A stretch of DNA of 64,000 nt from Odontocerum albicorne (taxonomy: Eukaryota > Arthropoda > Insecta > Trichoptera > Odontoceridae). Made by a program: the position numbers and the translations under genes. Shown piece by piece: positions 23,053-35,020 of this stretch. The DNA is taken from positions 248,001-312,000 of the forward strand of contig OX463838.1 of the NCBI GenBank assembly GCA_949825065.1, read 5' to 3'. The notes beneath the pieces were generated by a model, which was not told where the DNA came from, searched no databases, and saw nothing but the letters and a program-made list of their open reading frames with translations. Numbering within the stretch: the stretch's first letter is position 1; every line of letters starts with the position of its first letter.

Positions 23053-23226
23053 TTTGAAGGCTTGTAATCAAATAAAATAATTTATGTGACATAAAAGCAA
23101 TCACAATATCTTATAGAGCAGAAAATTTTCTTTCGAATGACGTATAACCTTTACCATTTAGTTTTACTTTTGGTGCTCATTTTTAAATTGGAAAAAAACG
23201 GACACAATTTATGTTAGCACCTAATA

Positions 23227-23899
23227 TAATATTGGAGATAGTGCTATTTTTTTAACATGAAAACAATTATAAGAATACAAGAAATCGCATATAGGGTTCG
23301 AATCCCTTCAGTCAGATATTGAGTCCTGCAGAAACTTTTCACTCTACAATTTTCGTCATGAAATGCAAATATTGTTTAACCAGACGTTTTGTATCGTTGT
23401 GTGCTCTGATTAGAGAATGTGTGCTCTGGTCAGCTTATCACTCTTCCCAGTTGCTGTACAGGCACATGTGACGTAACACAAGGCACACTCATCGGAGAGT
23501 GAAGAAGCATGCCCCAATTCATGGTCGACTCGTCAGCTGTATGAACTAAAACTGTGGGAGTCCTCAATTAGTGATCTACTGATCATTAGCTTGGGGAGTG
23601 CCGAGTCATTTTCATTAAACAGTTAGTTCATTAATAATTTGGGTCATTGTTTTAGTTTTGGTACCATCAGATTAGATTCAGTTTGCTGTATCTCTGTTAG
23701 CCAAACGTCTTAAACTTTAAAGTGTTGAAAATCCAAGATTTTAAAATATTCAAGAAGGTAAACCTAGACAAATTGCAAGAAAAAAAACATCATTTGTGCA
23801 ATTGTGCAGGTGAGTTTATTAATTTAATTAGCTGAAAACCCCATCCAATAATGTGCGGAAACAATTACTATATACTTGTTTATTGTTACACCTATTTAC
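23227..23899. other. Unassigned aPKC intron sequence
   Basis: No gene found. A GGGTTCGAATCCC stretch near 23297 looks like a pol III B box, but no A box or tRNA fold accompanies it. Confidence 0.3.
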
Positions 23900-24140
23900 A
23901 TTATATAATGTCATGTCCTTTACGGGGTAGACAGATAGGACCGAGTGCCATACGTTCCGCCCCTTACAGGCAGACATCCATCACTTCTACCACATCCATA
24001 GTTTATATCTTAACTCGCTCTTTCCACGCAACTCTCGGGTGGCCTCTTTTCCTTGCTTCTCTCCGTTCATCCATATATATTATCTTGGTCATCCTATCCT
24101 CACTCATCTCTCTCACATCAGCATTCGTTCCTTATTACGA
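23900..24140 (-). pseudogene. RTE-like LINE 3' end
   Basis: The minus strand reads MSEDRMTKIIYMDERREARK then RGHPRVAWKERVKIW, and after stops WHSVLSVYPVKDM. This is the C-terminal pattern of the RTE-like family also seen at 19245, 30060, 42716 and 52370. Truncated and interrupted by stops. Confidence 0.65.
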
Positions 24141-24808
24141 AATGTCTAACTTTACCTATCTTTTAATAAATGTATTTTATTATTTTTTGTAAAAAAGTAT
24201 GAAAATGTTTAGTTTAAAATATAAATAACCTACAATAATTTAATATTAAAAGTACCTTACCTACCATATATCACGATTGCAGACATAAAAATTGAAATAC
24301 TTACATCACGCAGTGGCTTCTGCATATACACGTATGTTTTGTTTCATTTTCAATTCACGGACACCATATATTTTGTTTCATTTTCGTCTTCACCGCATTA
24401 TACAAATTATGACTTCACTAAAACTATATTATATTCCTTCATATTATTTGACATGCTGTCAGCATTACTTTTTAGTGGCATATACACGTTTTTTTTTTAA
24501 ATTTCATATTCACTTCACGGTCATAATATGTTTTGTTTCATTTTCGGCTTTATCGCATTAGACAAATTACAATATATAAGGTTTAACGAAAATATTTTTT
24601 TTATATTCCTTCATATTATTTGACATACGTGTACTATTAGCATTATTTTTTAATGAACTGTATTCTGTCATCTAAAGTATTTACTATAGCGTGAAAGTCA
24701 GTATTATTGACGGATGATAAATCTACATTTTGCAAGGCAAAAGGTTGCCGGTTCTAAACTTACGCTATACTACTTCTTCACATAAATAGCGCAGGTATTA
24801 TTTTCACC

Positions 24809-24930
24809 CAGTGTTCGAGGGTTCAAGTTCAAGGACATCTATTTTCATCCAGTGTTCCAGGGTTCAAGTTCAAGGACATCTATTTTCACTCAGTGTTCGA
24901 GGGTTCAAGTTCAAGGGCATCTATGCGTAT
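24809..24930. repeat. 41-bp tandem repeat, 3 copies
   Basis: The unit CAGTGTTCGAGGGTTCAAGT, then TCAAGGACATCTATTTTCA, repeats with period 41 (GTTCAAGTTC at 24821 and 24862, and once more). Confidence 0.9.
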
Positions 24931-25432
24931 GTGTATGATGAGAATTTTTGTATGTGTATATTGAGAATCTTCATTCTATATATTGAGAAAAAATGCTGAT
25001 ATTTTTTATGTCGCATACTTTTTGTTTGTCAAATTATAATTTTGTCTGCCAATATTATTGTATTAACTTGGGCTTAATTCATCTAACTTTGTCATTTATC
25101 TAATTTGCAGATATATAAAGGATATACGAGTAAGTAAGGATATAAGAAATTCTAATCGGAAATAAAATAATACTTTATATTTCCGAATATAATTTATTTG
25201 GGTGGCTTCATCACGTAGACATCTTCTTGATGGGGGATGCTTTATTAGTCACGGGTATTTATATTTTTCCAAAAGATAGCGTCAAATTTCACGGTGTCTT
25301 TCTTGATAGTAAGCTCTCCTTCAATAGATAAATAGGTTATACAGTTTCTTCGGGCTTTTATAGTCTTAGAGAGTTCAAGTTTGTACGTCGATGCCTTCCA
25401 ACGGGAAACAAGAACTCTTCTGTAATATTGTA

Positions 25433-26386
25433 CTAGGCGTATCCAGAAAGTAAGTGTACTGAGGCTCTTACGACCGGATGGATTTTATTTTCGACTTGTT
25501 GGCTACACTTCCGTGTAGCCTGACCCTTCCCCTCCACAACGAGACCGTTTCGCGGTCAGTACGTTGAGAAGTGTCGACGCGACCACACGTTTTGTGACTA
25601 ATGTCAATCCAATCTCCCGCCAAGTGCGAAATAAATAAAGCCGGGCAAGAGTTTTTGAGGCGCTGCAAACTCCATGGAGATGAATTTCTCCGCTCCATCG
25701 TTACTGGAGATGAAACTTGGGTTGCACACTACACGCCTGAAACCAAAAGGCAGTCTCAACAGTGGCGTCACCCCTCTTCACCCTCCGCCAAAAAGTTCAA
25801 AACCACAATTTCAGCCAAGAAAATCATGGCATCCGTGTTTTGGGACTGTCAAGGCATAATTTTAATTGAATATATGCCTCAAGGGGAGACCATCATCTCT
25901 GCAAGATACTGTGAGACCCTAAAAATATTGCGGAGGGCGATTCAGAACAAGAGAAGAAGCATGCTGACAAAGGGAGTCAGCCTGCTGCACGACAATGCCA
26001 GACCACACACGGCCAACGCCACGAAGGAACTGCTCGCCTCGTTTAAATGGGATGTCCTGAACCATCCCGCGCATTCCCCTGACCTAGTACCTTCAGATTA
26101 CTATCTCTTTACCTCCCTGAAGCTGCACATGGTTGGAAAAAGGTTTTCAACCGACGAGGAGGTAAAGGAGGAGGTGGGGAAGTGGACGGAGGGGTTGGCG
26201 GGAAACTACTTCGAGGAAGGCATCAAAAAGTTGATACCCCGCTTCACCACCTGCATTGAGAGGAATGGCGACTATGTCGAAAAATAGCTTACATATGTAC
26301 TACGGTAACCACGTAATTTTTTTGTTTAAATAAAAAAAAATGTAACCTGCAAAAATTCAGTACACTTACTTTCTAGATATGCCTCG
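25433..26386 (+). mobile_element. Mariner family A, copy 1 (N-terminally deleted)
   Basis: 954 bp with ~30-bp terminal inverted repeats (left AGGCGTATCCAGAAAGTAAG, right the complement of GAGGCATATCTAGAAAGTAA), flanked by TA (25431-25432 and 26387-26388). A full mariner is about 1.3 kb. Here the DNA-binding half of the transposase gene is missing, while the catalytic half is intact (25601-26287). Copies 2-4 are at 38295, 47019 and 52791. Confidence 0.92.
25601..26287 (+). pseudogene. Mariner transposase catalytic domain, open frame
   Basis: 228 codons. The DD34D triad is complete: SIVTGDETW, LLHDNARPHTAN and SPDLVPSDYYLF, with 34 residues between the second and third Asp. The C-terminus ends CIERNGDYVEK, as in the family. 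The N-terminal HTH domains are missing, so the product could keep the catalytic fold but should not bind terminal repeats specifically. The start at 25601 is simply the first in-frame ATG. Of the four family A copies, only this one keeps an open catalytic frame. Confidence 0.88.
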
Positions 26387-26779
26387 TAATTCTATTTATT
26401 CTGACTTTCGTGCTTCGCAATTACCAATACAGCTTCTAGGCTGATATATGTGGAAGTTCTAAATATTATATTTACCCGCTTCTAAAAATTCTACACTAGC
26501 TCAAGTGTCGCGAACGTTTTAATTTCAAACTTTGTCTCTTTGTATTCAAGTCCCTAAATGGGATGTCTCCATTGTAGCTTTCGAATCTGTGTCTGAGAGA
26601 TGTTCCTTCGGAGAGGAGTAGAACTCTGAGATCGATTTCTTCTTTATCGAATAAATTGTTCCAAATCGATCCAATAGCACCCAGATTAAAAAATACATAT
26701 CGTCTGTTTTTCACTTCAGCGCCTTTCTGGTAAACTGAAAAGATGGCAATAAACTCTCCAGTTTTTACTGTGTATAATA

Positions 26780-27146
26780 CAGGGGTGGGCATACATGCGG
26801 TCAACGAGAGCCACATATTCTACACAAATCTTAATTGCTATATAAAGTATAAAAAATACTTATATAAGAAAATATAAAATAGCGCAGAATACGGTTTGCG
26901 TGGTTTGCGCACATAAAGAGGCAGGAGATGCGCGCGCACCCTACACATTGAAATCACAGCACACACGTACACACCAATACTTGCGTATTTGACAGTTGCA
27001 TTAGTACATGCGCATCTTTTTACTTACATTTAGAAAGGAAAATCGCGAAAATACAAGTATAATGGGGAAAAAAAATATCTATATTTTTATAAGAGACATT
27101 GGGAGCCGCACTTAACCCAACGAAGAGCCGCATTTGCCCACGTCTG
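26780..27146. mobile_element. hAT-type MITE with 8-bp target duplication
   Basis: 367 bp. The left end CAGGGGTGGGCATACATGCG and the right end TGCCCACGTCTG are inverted, with GAGAGCCACAT and AGAGCCGCATTTG near each end. The flanks GTATAATA (26772-26779) and GTATAATG (27147-27154) agree at 7 of 8 bases. No coding region. Confidence 0.85.
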
Positions 27147-27485
27147 GTATAATGTAACAAAAGTGTAATACAATACAAGAATTCTCTCCACGGTAATACT
27201 ATGCCGAAATATGAAAGTACGGTTCCTACGTCCGTCTCCCGGCCAGCGCTCCGGGGCCTGCGCCGGACGGACGGGAGACATGGAGACGCGCAGACGGCCA
27301 CACCTCGTGTTTACCTTCCTTATCTGCTATCGCGTCTCTCGACACATATTCCGTACGTTCAAATTCACGTTAGAACACCAATCGCAGCGATAAAAAATGT
27401 ACTATATATCTGCTCGTGACTGGATTTCCACACAAGTGTCGCGAACTTGGCAACGATCGACGAATGGTAAAAAAATATACAGGCC

Positions 27486-27530
27486 GATTATTTAACTGAC
27501 TTGACAGTGTGTCAAGTCAGTTAAATAATC
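27486..27530. repeat. Perfect 21-bp inverted repeat with 3-base spacer
   Basis: GATTATTTAACTGACTTGAC A, then GTG, then the exact complement. No mismatch in 21 bp, isolated in otherwise ordinary sequence. Confidence 0.95.
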
Positions 27531-27665
27531 ACACTGTGAGAAAAAAATATCTACGCGAGCCCTGTCGTCCCGTGAGCATGTTCCAGTCAGCTTATGGTCA
27601 ATTGAAAATCAGCTGACGTTATGTCTGCGGTGATGTGAGAATCCAGTCTACATATAAAATAATTG

Positions 27666-27815
27666 AATCAATAAACCAGCCATAATTGAATCAATAAACC
27701 AAACCAGTCTGACATAAGCACCGCTTTCGTTGCAAACCATGAATATTCCGCCTGAAAAGAGCTTCGGGATAGGAGATAGAAACACGTGCAGCGGTAATTA
27801 ATAAAATTATTGGAT
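27666..27815. mobile_element. Partial copy of the 18007-18531 TIR element
   Basis: It contains CCAGTCTGACATAAGCACCG, CCGCCTGAAAAGAGC and GGATAGGAGATAGAAACACG before TAATTAAT. These match the right end of the 18007-18531 element, with one block in altered order. No left end recognised. Confidence 0.5.
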
Positions 27816-28680
27816 TTTTTTTAATATTCCAAAAATGAAACAGGTTATATGAATATAATTTGCGCTAAATACTTGGAACAAGCTAAGGTGAAAAACATAG
27901 TTTTTCTCAATTCGTAGTCCTAGGTAGTAAGTTAGCCAATTTTGATTTACACCAACTCATATTCTGAATTCGGTTAAGAACATGTGTGCGTCCGTTTCAT
28001 TTAGATCGTGCGATCCGCGAATTTCGATATTTTATCCGTGAAATCTCCAAGATACGCTGGCGTTGCTCCAGTTCAGAATACCCAGCGACGCACACCCAAC
28101 GCCAAGCGTAATTACCTTTTACTATTAGCGATGATGGTATGGCTGCCAGACATGATCAAAATTCGCGTGCAAATTTCTAAATAATATCTGCGTTCTTGAA
28201 GAGCAGTGATACGCAACCTTTTTTCACCTTCGATCCTCCTGTTTGCAGTATAATCCTTGATTAGTGAGACTCCCACGTAAATGAAAAACAATTGTCTTGG
28301 TTAATTTATTCAGGTAAGAGTAACTTAAAACAGTTTATTACAATAAGTGGGAAATTCGAGGCGCAATCTTCGAGATATTCAATTCTATATTTGGCTCAAT
28401 CGTTGAAATAGCTTCCCTTATATATGCTTCTACGTTCCATCTGGAATGATACTTGCATTTTATTAATTAGATCCTAAAATGTAGTTTCGCACAAATACAT
28501 AGAGGTGAATGAAAGTAATGATTCAATAGCTTTTCTGGATAAAACAGAGTATTCGTTTTTCGCGGTCTCTCAGTTCACGGTTATCTTTTTTATTTAAAAA
28601 AAAGTATAGTAAAAATATCTAATACATTTTGGCCACCCCCAGGTTAAGTACCACTGTAGTAAAAAATGAGCTAATACTTC
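27816..28680. other. Unassigned aPKC intron sequence
   Basis: No recognisable gene or repeat family. Confidence 0.3.
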
Positions 28681-28699
28681 TTCTTCTCAGTGTCATGTC

Positions 28700-29290
28700 A
28701 GGTCCCCCCCAACGTTGAATATCACCTGAGAGTAGACATCTTTGTCCCCGGCAGCCCGAAAAAGATCCCCGGCACTTTAAATATGTTACCAGTCCAATCA
28801 CGTATATTGCGAAGCCAAGAGATTTGCCTCCAGCCAACACCTCTTTGACCCTCTATTTTGCCTTGGATGATCAGGTGCAGTAATTTGTACTTTGCTCCTC
28901 TAAGTACATGACCCAAACAGGACACCTTTCGGATTTTAATATTAGTCAGCAACTCTCTATCAACTTGGGCTCTTTGAAGAACCCTCGTGTTGCTGACCAT
29001 ATCCGTCCAGGGTATCCGGAGCATTCTCCGGTGCATCCACATTTCGAATGCTTCCAGTCGGTTCATACTACTTATTTTGAGGGTCCATGATTCCACTCCA
29101 TCCAATAACACTGACCAAACGTAGCATTTGACTAACCGTTGTCGAAGTTTCAAGTTTCGATTATCATCGCAGAATACGCTTCTCATTTTATTAAAAGCCG
29201 CACGAGACGATTTAATTCTGCACTTGACTTCGGTTAGTTCATAAAGGCTCCTAAAATGTGATTGTCTCACACCACACCCTTGATGAGTAG
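28700..29290 (-). pseudogene. LINE RT C-terminal region, uninterrupted frame
   Basis: The minus strand reads VKCRIKSSRAAFNKMRSVFC, LRQRLVKCYVWSVLLDGVES, WTLKISSMNRLEAFEMWMHR, RMLRIPWTDMVSNTRVLQRA and WRQISWLRNIRDWTGN. This is the thumb and C-terminal region of an RTE-like LINE, open for about 190 codons. The palm domain with the catalytic aspartates is absent. Confidence 0.85.
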
Positions 29291-29309
29291 AGTATACTAG
29301 AAGACATAA

Positions 29310-29357
29310 TGCAAAGAGGGGGATCTGGATCTGGGTCTGGGTCTGGGTCTGGGTGCT
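29310..29357. repeat. 6-bp microsatellite (GGATCT/GGGTCT)n
   Basis: About six units of GGRTCT followed by GGGTCTGGGTGC, directly upstream (in LINE orientation) of the 28700-29290 fragment. Confidence 0.85.
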
Positions 29358-29679
29358 TGACGTTGGTGCCACCGGAGGTAAACATGTAAGCCAAATTGAA
29401 ATAGACGAGGAACTTCAGTAGTAGCAACTTCTGCTAATATGCTTCTTTCTCCGTTGGTCCTTGATAAGTACTTTGCTCCTCTAAGCTAATATACTGTATC
29501 TAATTATTTATTTCATCCACTCAAAAAAAAATCGTACATTTTTTACGAGTATACGCAATCAATCAATCAAATTGAAAGTTTTAATATTTAAATAGGACAT
29601 AGTAGCGGGAGACCATAGTAGCCAGTACTGACTTCATTTTCCATCCATCCGGCTATTTAGCTCATGACTGAGCATCGCG

Positions 29680-29950
29680 ACTCCCAATATAGCCCTTGAC
29701 GAATCTTCTCCATCCATCCCTGCACTCTGCGATTCGAGGAGCAGTTGTTAATGGTAGTCATATTGCGTCTCTCACTTGGTTAGTCCAAAGCATCGGCCCT
29801 CTTCCCCTTTTGCGTCGTTCGTCCACGCTTTCAGTAACCACAAGTCTCACCAAACTGTCTCGTTGGCCACGAGCATTGTGTACAAAGAATCGGAGGTCTC
29901 GTCGTAAGCATAGCATTTACTCAATCTGTCGGTGAATCTCAGTTCTTCGA
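29680..29950 (-). pseudogene. LINE 3' end fragment
   Basis: The minus strand reads RADALD or, in another frame, RGPMLWTNQVRDAI, then stops and RIAECRDGWRRFVKGYIG. This pattern of a Trp-rich GRxPxxWxxQ(V/I)RDA segment followed by a DxWRRLV-type ending is typical of LINE C-termini. Broken by stops. Confidence 0.55.
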
Positions 29951-30059
29951 GAATGGAGGCATCAGTTGCTCACCTTGCCGTTCATGAAATTCGTGACATC
30001 CTTCTCTAGCACCACATTTCAAATGCATCGGATTGATTTTAAAATGGTGCAAATTAATT

Positions 30060-30480
30060 TCGCTTTTTTTCCTCAATCACATATATACCATCACGCCGTC
30101 TCCCTGTCAGGGTACGCAGAGAAAAAAAAACGCCAGACTTTCCTATTGCAACACACATATTTTGTCACCTACATCCATACACCTTCTTATACAACTCCTA
30201 CGATTTATCTGCCTTTTTGCATTTCTTTCTTTCAAAATATAATTCACTCGATCCAACCATACTTTACTTGGTCTTCATCTAATACGCTTTACACTCACAT
30301 TCGCGCTGTATATTTGTTTTGTCAGTCTTTCTTCGTTCATCGTTTCACATGTCCAAACAATCTCGGGGTGCTTTTCTTCATATTACTCAATGCATCAGCC
30401 TTAATTTCACATTCATCTCTAATCACCTCATTCCGTATTTAGCCATACATTGCTATTCCATGTTTTCAAGTTGCGCTCAT
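30060..30480 (-). pseudogene. RTE-like LINE 3' end
   Basis: The left boundary carries the tail TACCATCACGCCGTCTCCCT (complement of the 3' tail at 44500-44530 and 53740). Farther right, minus-strand traces of the GRxxKxxLD.ILKE-type C-terminus of the same family are visible with several stops. The plus-strand ORFs here are shadows. Confidence 0.5.
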
Positions 30481-31146
30481 TTCTACAGCAGTTCTAATTT
30501 ATTTCTCAATGAAAGTAGCCTAATAAGCGAGCTATGAAAGTATTAAGTAACTGGATTTTTTATTCGCCCTCTTAACATTAGCATTAGCAATCCACCTTTG
30601 TTTTCTGTTGACAACAATATTCAGATCATTGGATGGAGTAGTGCCACGTCCCTGTGTCTAACGATGTATTATTCGACGGTTATATTTCTTCGATTCTTTC
30701 ATCCCCATAATACCCCTGCAGTAGCGGCAGCGCAGTGGCAGTGCAGTGGCGCGCAACACTGCACAATGCCGCCTCACAAATGCTAAGCCCCTGTTCAGAT
30801 CGACCCCGTACTGCTCTGGCTTCTCCTGCGCGACCCCACGCCACTTACTCTGCTAAATGAACTATTGTGTTTGAAGAAAACCTTTTCAATTCAGACGAAG
30901 TCTATTCCGGAATGTTAATATAATATAATGAATATGCTCTTTGATCCAGTTTTGAGTTGGAAAAGTTCGAATCTTCTTATGTTATTGTACTTTCGAAACA
31001 AAATGATTTTGCAAACACGTCACATTCTCCACCGAAACATCTACGAGTATGTAACGAGATCGTATAAACAATGCATCATTTTAATTACTTGGGTAGCACT
31101 GGGAATGACAAAGCAAACATAGATGACGAGGTTCAGAAAAGATTAA

Positions 31147-31939
31147 GGCCGAGGCCACACCAAAATGCTTCGTTAGGTGCTAAGCTAGATTTTACGTGAC
31201 TCATATAACATACTAGGTGACTTCGTGCCTGGCCTCACCAAAGTGCTACGCACAAATTCATTTGACAGTTGGGAGCGGTTGAGTCAACACACGATGCCAC
31301 TCTCAAAACTAACCAATTCCATTATAACTTACCATCTTTATTTACTTCCTGTGCAAATTCATTCCAAAGTGATATTATTACAGCTACACTTTTCTATAAT
31401 TTGCTCGGTGGGTTCCACAAAGGCTCCCTTTTATACACAGCTGTCATTAACGTGTTCCTCGCGGGAAGCACAAACGCCTGTGATCTGATCTGTGTCATTC
31501 CTTTGTGTATTTTACGTAATGTTTAGTTTATCTCCTTTATTAAATGAGTCTCCTTAAGAGTAATGACTATTATTTATTATCAGAAAATTACTCGAATGTC
31601 ATGTTTACTTGGTGGTGTAATCAAATATCAGTGGTTCTAAACAAAATACGCGTTTAAACTTAGAAATTAAAAAACGCCGAAATTGTGCCGCGCACAGGAT
31701 TCGTGGAATTTGATTTTTAACGCGGTGTACAGGTTAAAACTTCCGCCATCTTGTAAATTAACCAACACGTCTGTTCGCTAGGAGATTCACTCGATGATTA
31801 ATCGTCCTGCAACGTGGCGCGACGCGTGCAGTGTGGCCACTGCGATAGTATGCGGTACGTTGGTTCGCTAGTATATGTCGCCTAACTCGCAATATAGCTC
31901 TAAGCATCAAGCGAGGCTTCTTCCTGTGTGGCCGAGGCC
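31147..31939. mobile_element. Larger relative of the GGCCTCGGCCACAC MITE
   Basis: The left end reads GGCCGAGGCCACACCAAAAT. The right end (ACTCGCAATATAGCTCTAAG, then CATCAAGCGAGGCTTC and GTGTGGCCGAGGCCT) closely matches the right half of the MITE at 18633-18834, including GTGGCGCGACGCGTGCAGTG. About 790 bp; the interior is unassigned. Confidence 0.5.
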
Positions 31940-32569
31940 TAAGCGCAGCTTCTCGGATGTTTTGGGCTCTTCGTGGGCGAGTGATAATCACGATCTAACA
32001 CACTGAAAATTAAAACAAACAGCCTATAAAGCTTTAATAATACTAACTCCAATATATGGATGCGAATTGTGTGTTCCCTGCAGACAGACGGCTCATTAGG
32101 GCAGTCGAAATATGTCAACAAAGGCACAACAGGCAAATAAATAAGATTCGATGGTTCCACGCAGTATCTAATGATGAAGTTTTGATAAAAGCAAACTGCT
32201 TGAGCCCCTCAGGATTGTGGTGTTGCGTCTCGTCTGCGTTGTTCTGAACATGTAGCTCGCACGCCTGACTACAGACTTCCAAGAAATATCCTCTTCGGTG
32301 AGCTGACGGAAGGCAGAAGAGAGCGCGTAGTAGATAAGCACACGTAAGAAAGACGTACTGCATGAGACGCTCAAAAACATTATTGCTCAGCACAACCGGT
32401 TGCACACAACATATAGAGTCAAATGGTGTTAAACTGTTGCAATTTGTTAGGGACCCAACGGAAAATAAGAAAAAATGCTGCTAGTGAAGTTCTTTGTCCT
32501 CTATGCAACGAGATAATATGCTTTTCATAAATAGATTACAGTAATCTCTGATGGCACCAAAGATACTCA

Positions 32570-32935
32570 TTTGCGTACGAACACATCACACTCATTTTAC
32601 AGATCTTCATTTGCAGTTCACTCGGCGCGACTGTGGAACCAACTTCCAAGATTGATTAGATGTGCACCATCCCATCCTTATTGACGTTTAAGAGAGAGTT
32701 GAGAACATTACTCAGAATATCCGTTCTCTCTATTTTTTTCCTTGTTTTCCTTCCTTATTCCTTATCTATGGACAAATTCCTTTCCGCTTTTACCATTATT
32801 GTTTAGAGATGGGTTATTTGTTTGTTTTATTACTTGATTTAAAAATAATATTTTTTATATATTAAAACATTTGGTTGGTTGGAATAAATTGCTTTTATAT
32901 AAGCCCGCCAGATGTACCATGTATACACAAAATAA
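32570..32935 (+). pseudogene. CR1/Jockey-type LINE 3' end with shared SINE tail
   Basis: The plus strand reads SARLWNQLPRLIRCAPSHPY and then a frame-shifted FKRELRTLL-like segment. This (x-R-L-W-N-x-L-P) is the classic end of a CR1/Jockey RT protein. After an AT-rich 3' UTR it ends in GGTTGGTTGGAATAAATTGC ... AAGCCCGCCAGATGTACCAT, the tail also found on the SINEs at 37099, 52485 and 56880. Confidence 0.7.
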
Positions 32936-33077
32936 ACTTCAAATACCTTGATCCCCTACTTTGTATTGTGCCTTATATTAAACACTTAACATTCTGATTT
33001 TTAACAAGCGACGTAACACAATGACGAACTGTGAACGAATAAATTCTATACGAAAATATATTCCGTTCGGATAAAAC

Positions 33078-33165
33078 AAGTTGAAACAAGATCTGCTCAA
33101 ACGACGCTCAGGAGAAACACTCCCGACAAGTCGAAACAAGATTGGCCCGAACGAGGCTCGGGTTC
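33078..33165. repeat. ~50-bp imperfect direct repeat, 2 copies
   Basis: AAGTTGAAACAAGATCTGCT...CGACGCTC is followed 49 bp later by AAGTCGAAACAAGATTGGCC...CGAGGCTC. Confidence 0.6.
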
Positions 33166-35020
33166 GTAAGTATAAAAAAAAACTTCGTGCCCGAGTCCCG
33201 CTCAGGCAAAACTGTCAAATGGTTAAATTATGCTCGTCCCGGGTAATGAACATTCATTACTTTGTATAAGTCATCGTGAGTCTTGCAGATGTTTTTACAT
33301 ATGGTAGTCAGTCTGGAACGTATATCATATACTCGTATAATCGACGCGCGTCATTGTATTTCTTTTTCTTTGTTACAGGTAAGTGTCCATGCTTTCCCTT
33401 TGCTCCCACAGCAGTGCATCTCTCTGCCTGTTCGGTCTACGATGCAGGCTGCACACAATGCTGCAATACGCAACAGGTACGTACTGTGTCAGAATACATC
33501 ATTGTACAACTCGCATCATACGCACTTTTCTCTCGTGCACCTAACATGTAAGTAACATATACTCGTAACCGGAAACCGAATTTGTTTGTCGACTTGAAAC
33601 ACCAAATGGAAATACCGTTTGATAACATACTAGTAGAATCTGCTAAATTCTCCTATATACTCGTACAAGTATATGCATATTTTGGGAAATAAATTTGCTG
33701 AGATTGCCGATATATTTTACCATAGTTTATTGAGCTGCAAACGAAGGCTGATTGCAGAATTTCAAGTGTTGAATTTGTACTGTACTTTTTCTGCATAAAT
33801 GTCAAGAGTGACACTCGGTGTGGCGAGGTACGGACAACTGACTTGAGACGGCCCCGTAACTTATAATCAACTGTGTATTTAATTTGTGCAATACTTGCGT
33901 ACTTATGTGTTAAATTTCTTTTTTTTATTTATTGTTTGGTTGTATTAAATTGTTATTTCAAGTTTATTTTTCTTTGTAATGAATGAAGCAGTCCCTCTTT
34001 TTTTTTAAATAATTTTGTAAGGTACATTTGGTACGGTTGATGAACAATAAATAAATCATATCCTTTAGGAGACTACCTTTTAAGGTAGTCTATGGTATAC
34101 GTTTAGTCGAATATTTCATAAAACCTCGGATATTTTATAGGTCGAATAATTGGATGTATGTATACAAAAAGTAACCAACCTACAAAATGCATCCTTTAAT
34201 TTTTTATAGCACTAAAAATGCCTTAATTCCGTAAGTTCAAAAATATGAAATGGGTATTTCATAGTCAATATTCAGTCTAAAAACTGTAATTTTTGGTACA
34301 ATACATATGTAACATTCGTACTTCTTAATTATCCAAAAGCAAACATTAATAACATGTGCCTTTCTACTTAAACAAATTTATTTTAAACTAGAAATATGAG
34401 ATAGGAATATGACATTGTAAAATGTCGAAATATTTTTATCTGTGAAGCGATAGTTTAAAATTTGTATAACAGGCGAGTTTGTTGACTTGACGAGTGTACA
34501 CGTATTTGTTGGGCCGCGGCACAGGTATAGTCGCGCTGTTTTTTTTTCTAACATTTCGACATACTGGGTTTAATGTAAATATTAATAAGTTTTTGTAAGT
34601 TTCAATTAAATAGTGCCGATATATTTTCTATCCTGAAAATCTCATGAGCGGATGTTGCTCGGACTTGGTTTGTTATATATGAATTTTGCGACGTATAAGT
34701 CACCTGTTTCAGAACAGGTATCGATCCTTTTGAAACTGAATGTGTAGGCCGTTTGCCTTGTAAAAATAATATATGTAAAAAAAAACAAATTAATAAAAAA
34801 AAAATGTATAAAAGTATGTTTTTCAACATTAGTTTTGATTGTGACCTCAAGTTACGAGATAATTGTTCCGCATTTTCCATCTGTAACGGTGCCAAAATGT
34901 GCGAAGTGAACGGCAGGCGGAGGGCGGTGGGTGGCGGGTGGCAAGCTGCAGTGATACTAGATGCGCCCCGACCCGCCCCCGCTCCCCCGGCCAAGGTCCA
35001 TTGGGGCACTGCATACAGTG
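33166..35020. other. Unassigned aPKC intron sequence with one GC-rich patch
   Basis: No gene found. The patch at about 34905-35010 (AGGCGGAGGGCGGTGGGTGG and CGCCCCCGCTCCCC) is a sharp composition change with a 91-codon ORF of no recognisable family. Confidence 0.35.

Larger units (their letters stand above)
22095..23224. mobile_element. Inverted double half-mariner (fold-back element)
   Basis: TA-flanked (22093-22094 and 23225-23226) with ends TTGGGTGTTAACATAAG and its complement. Both arms encode the same N-terminal half of a mariner transposase. The plus-strand arm starts MECQVDESEHFLHLLFTFNR; the minus-strand arm is read from 23052 as MECQVDETEHFRHL. Each arm carries the HTH region with NERTARR(W/C)FLRF and SGRPVDFDEDRLNHII. 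The arms (about 22095-22527 and 22793-23224) surround a ~265-bp centre that holds the linker WVPHVLSENN and the first catalytic motif (IITGDE). The C-terminal catalytic half is absent. Confidence 0.88.

Noticed and set aside
27201..27419. Pair of plus-strand ORFs in a GC-rich patch
   Set aside because: Low-complexity composition, no recognisable domain, and no splice context supporting an exon.
33276..33555. Two overlapping ORFs of about 90 codons tested as an aPKC or other exon
   Set aside because: No similarity to the aPKC C1 or kinase domains, and frames overlap without coding character.
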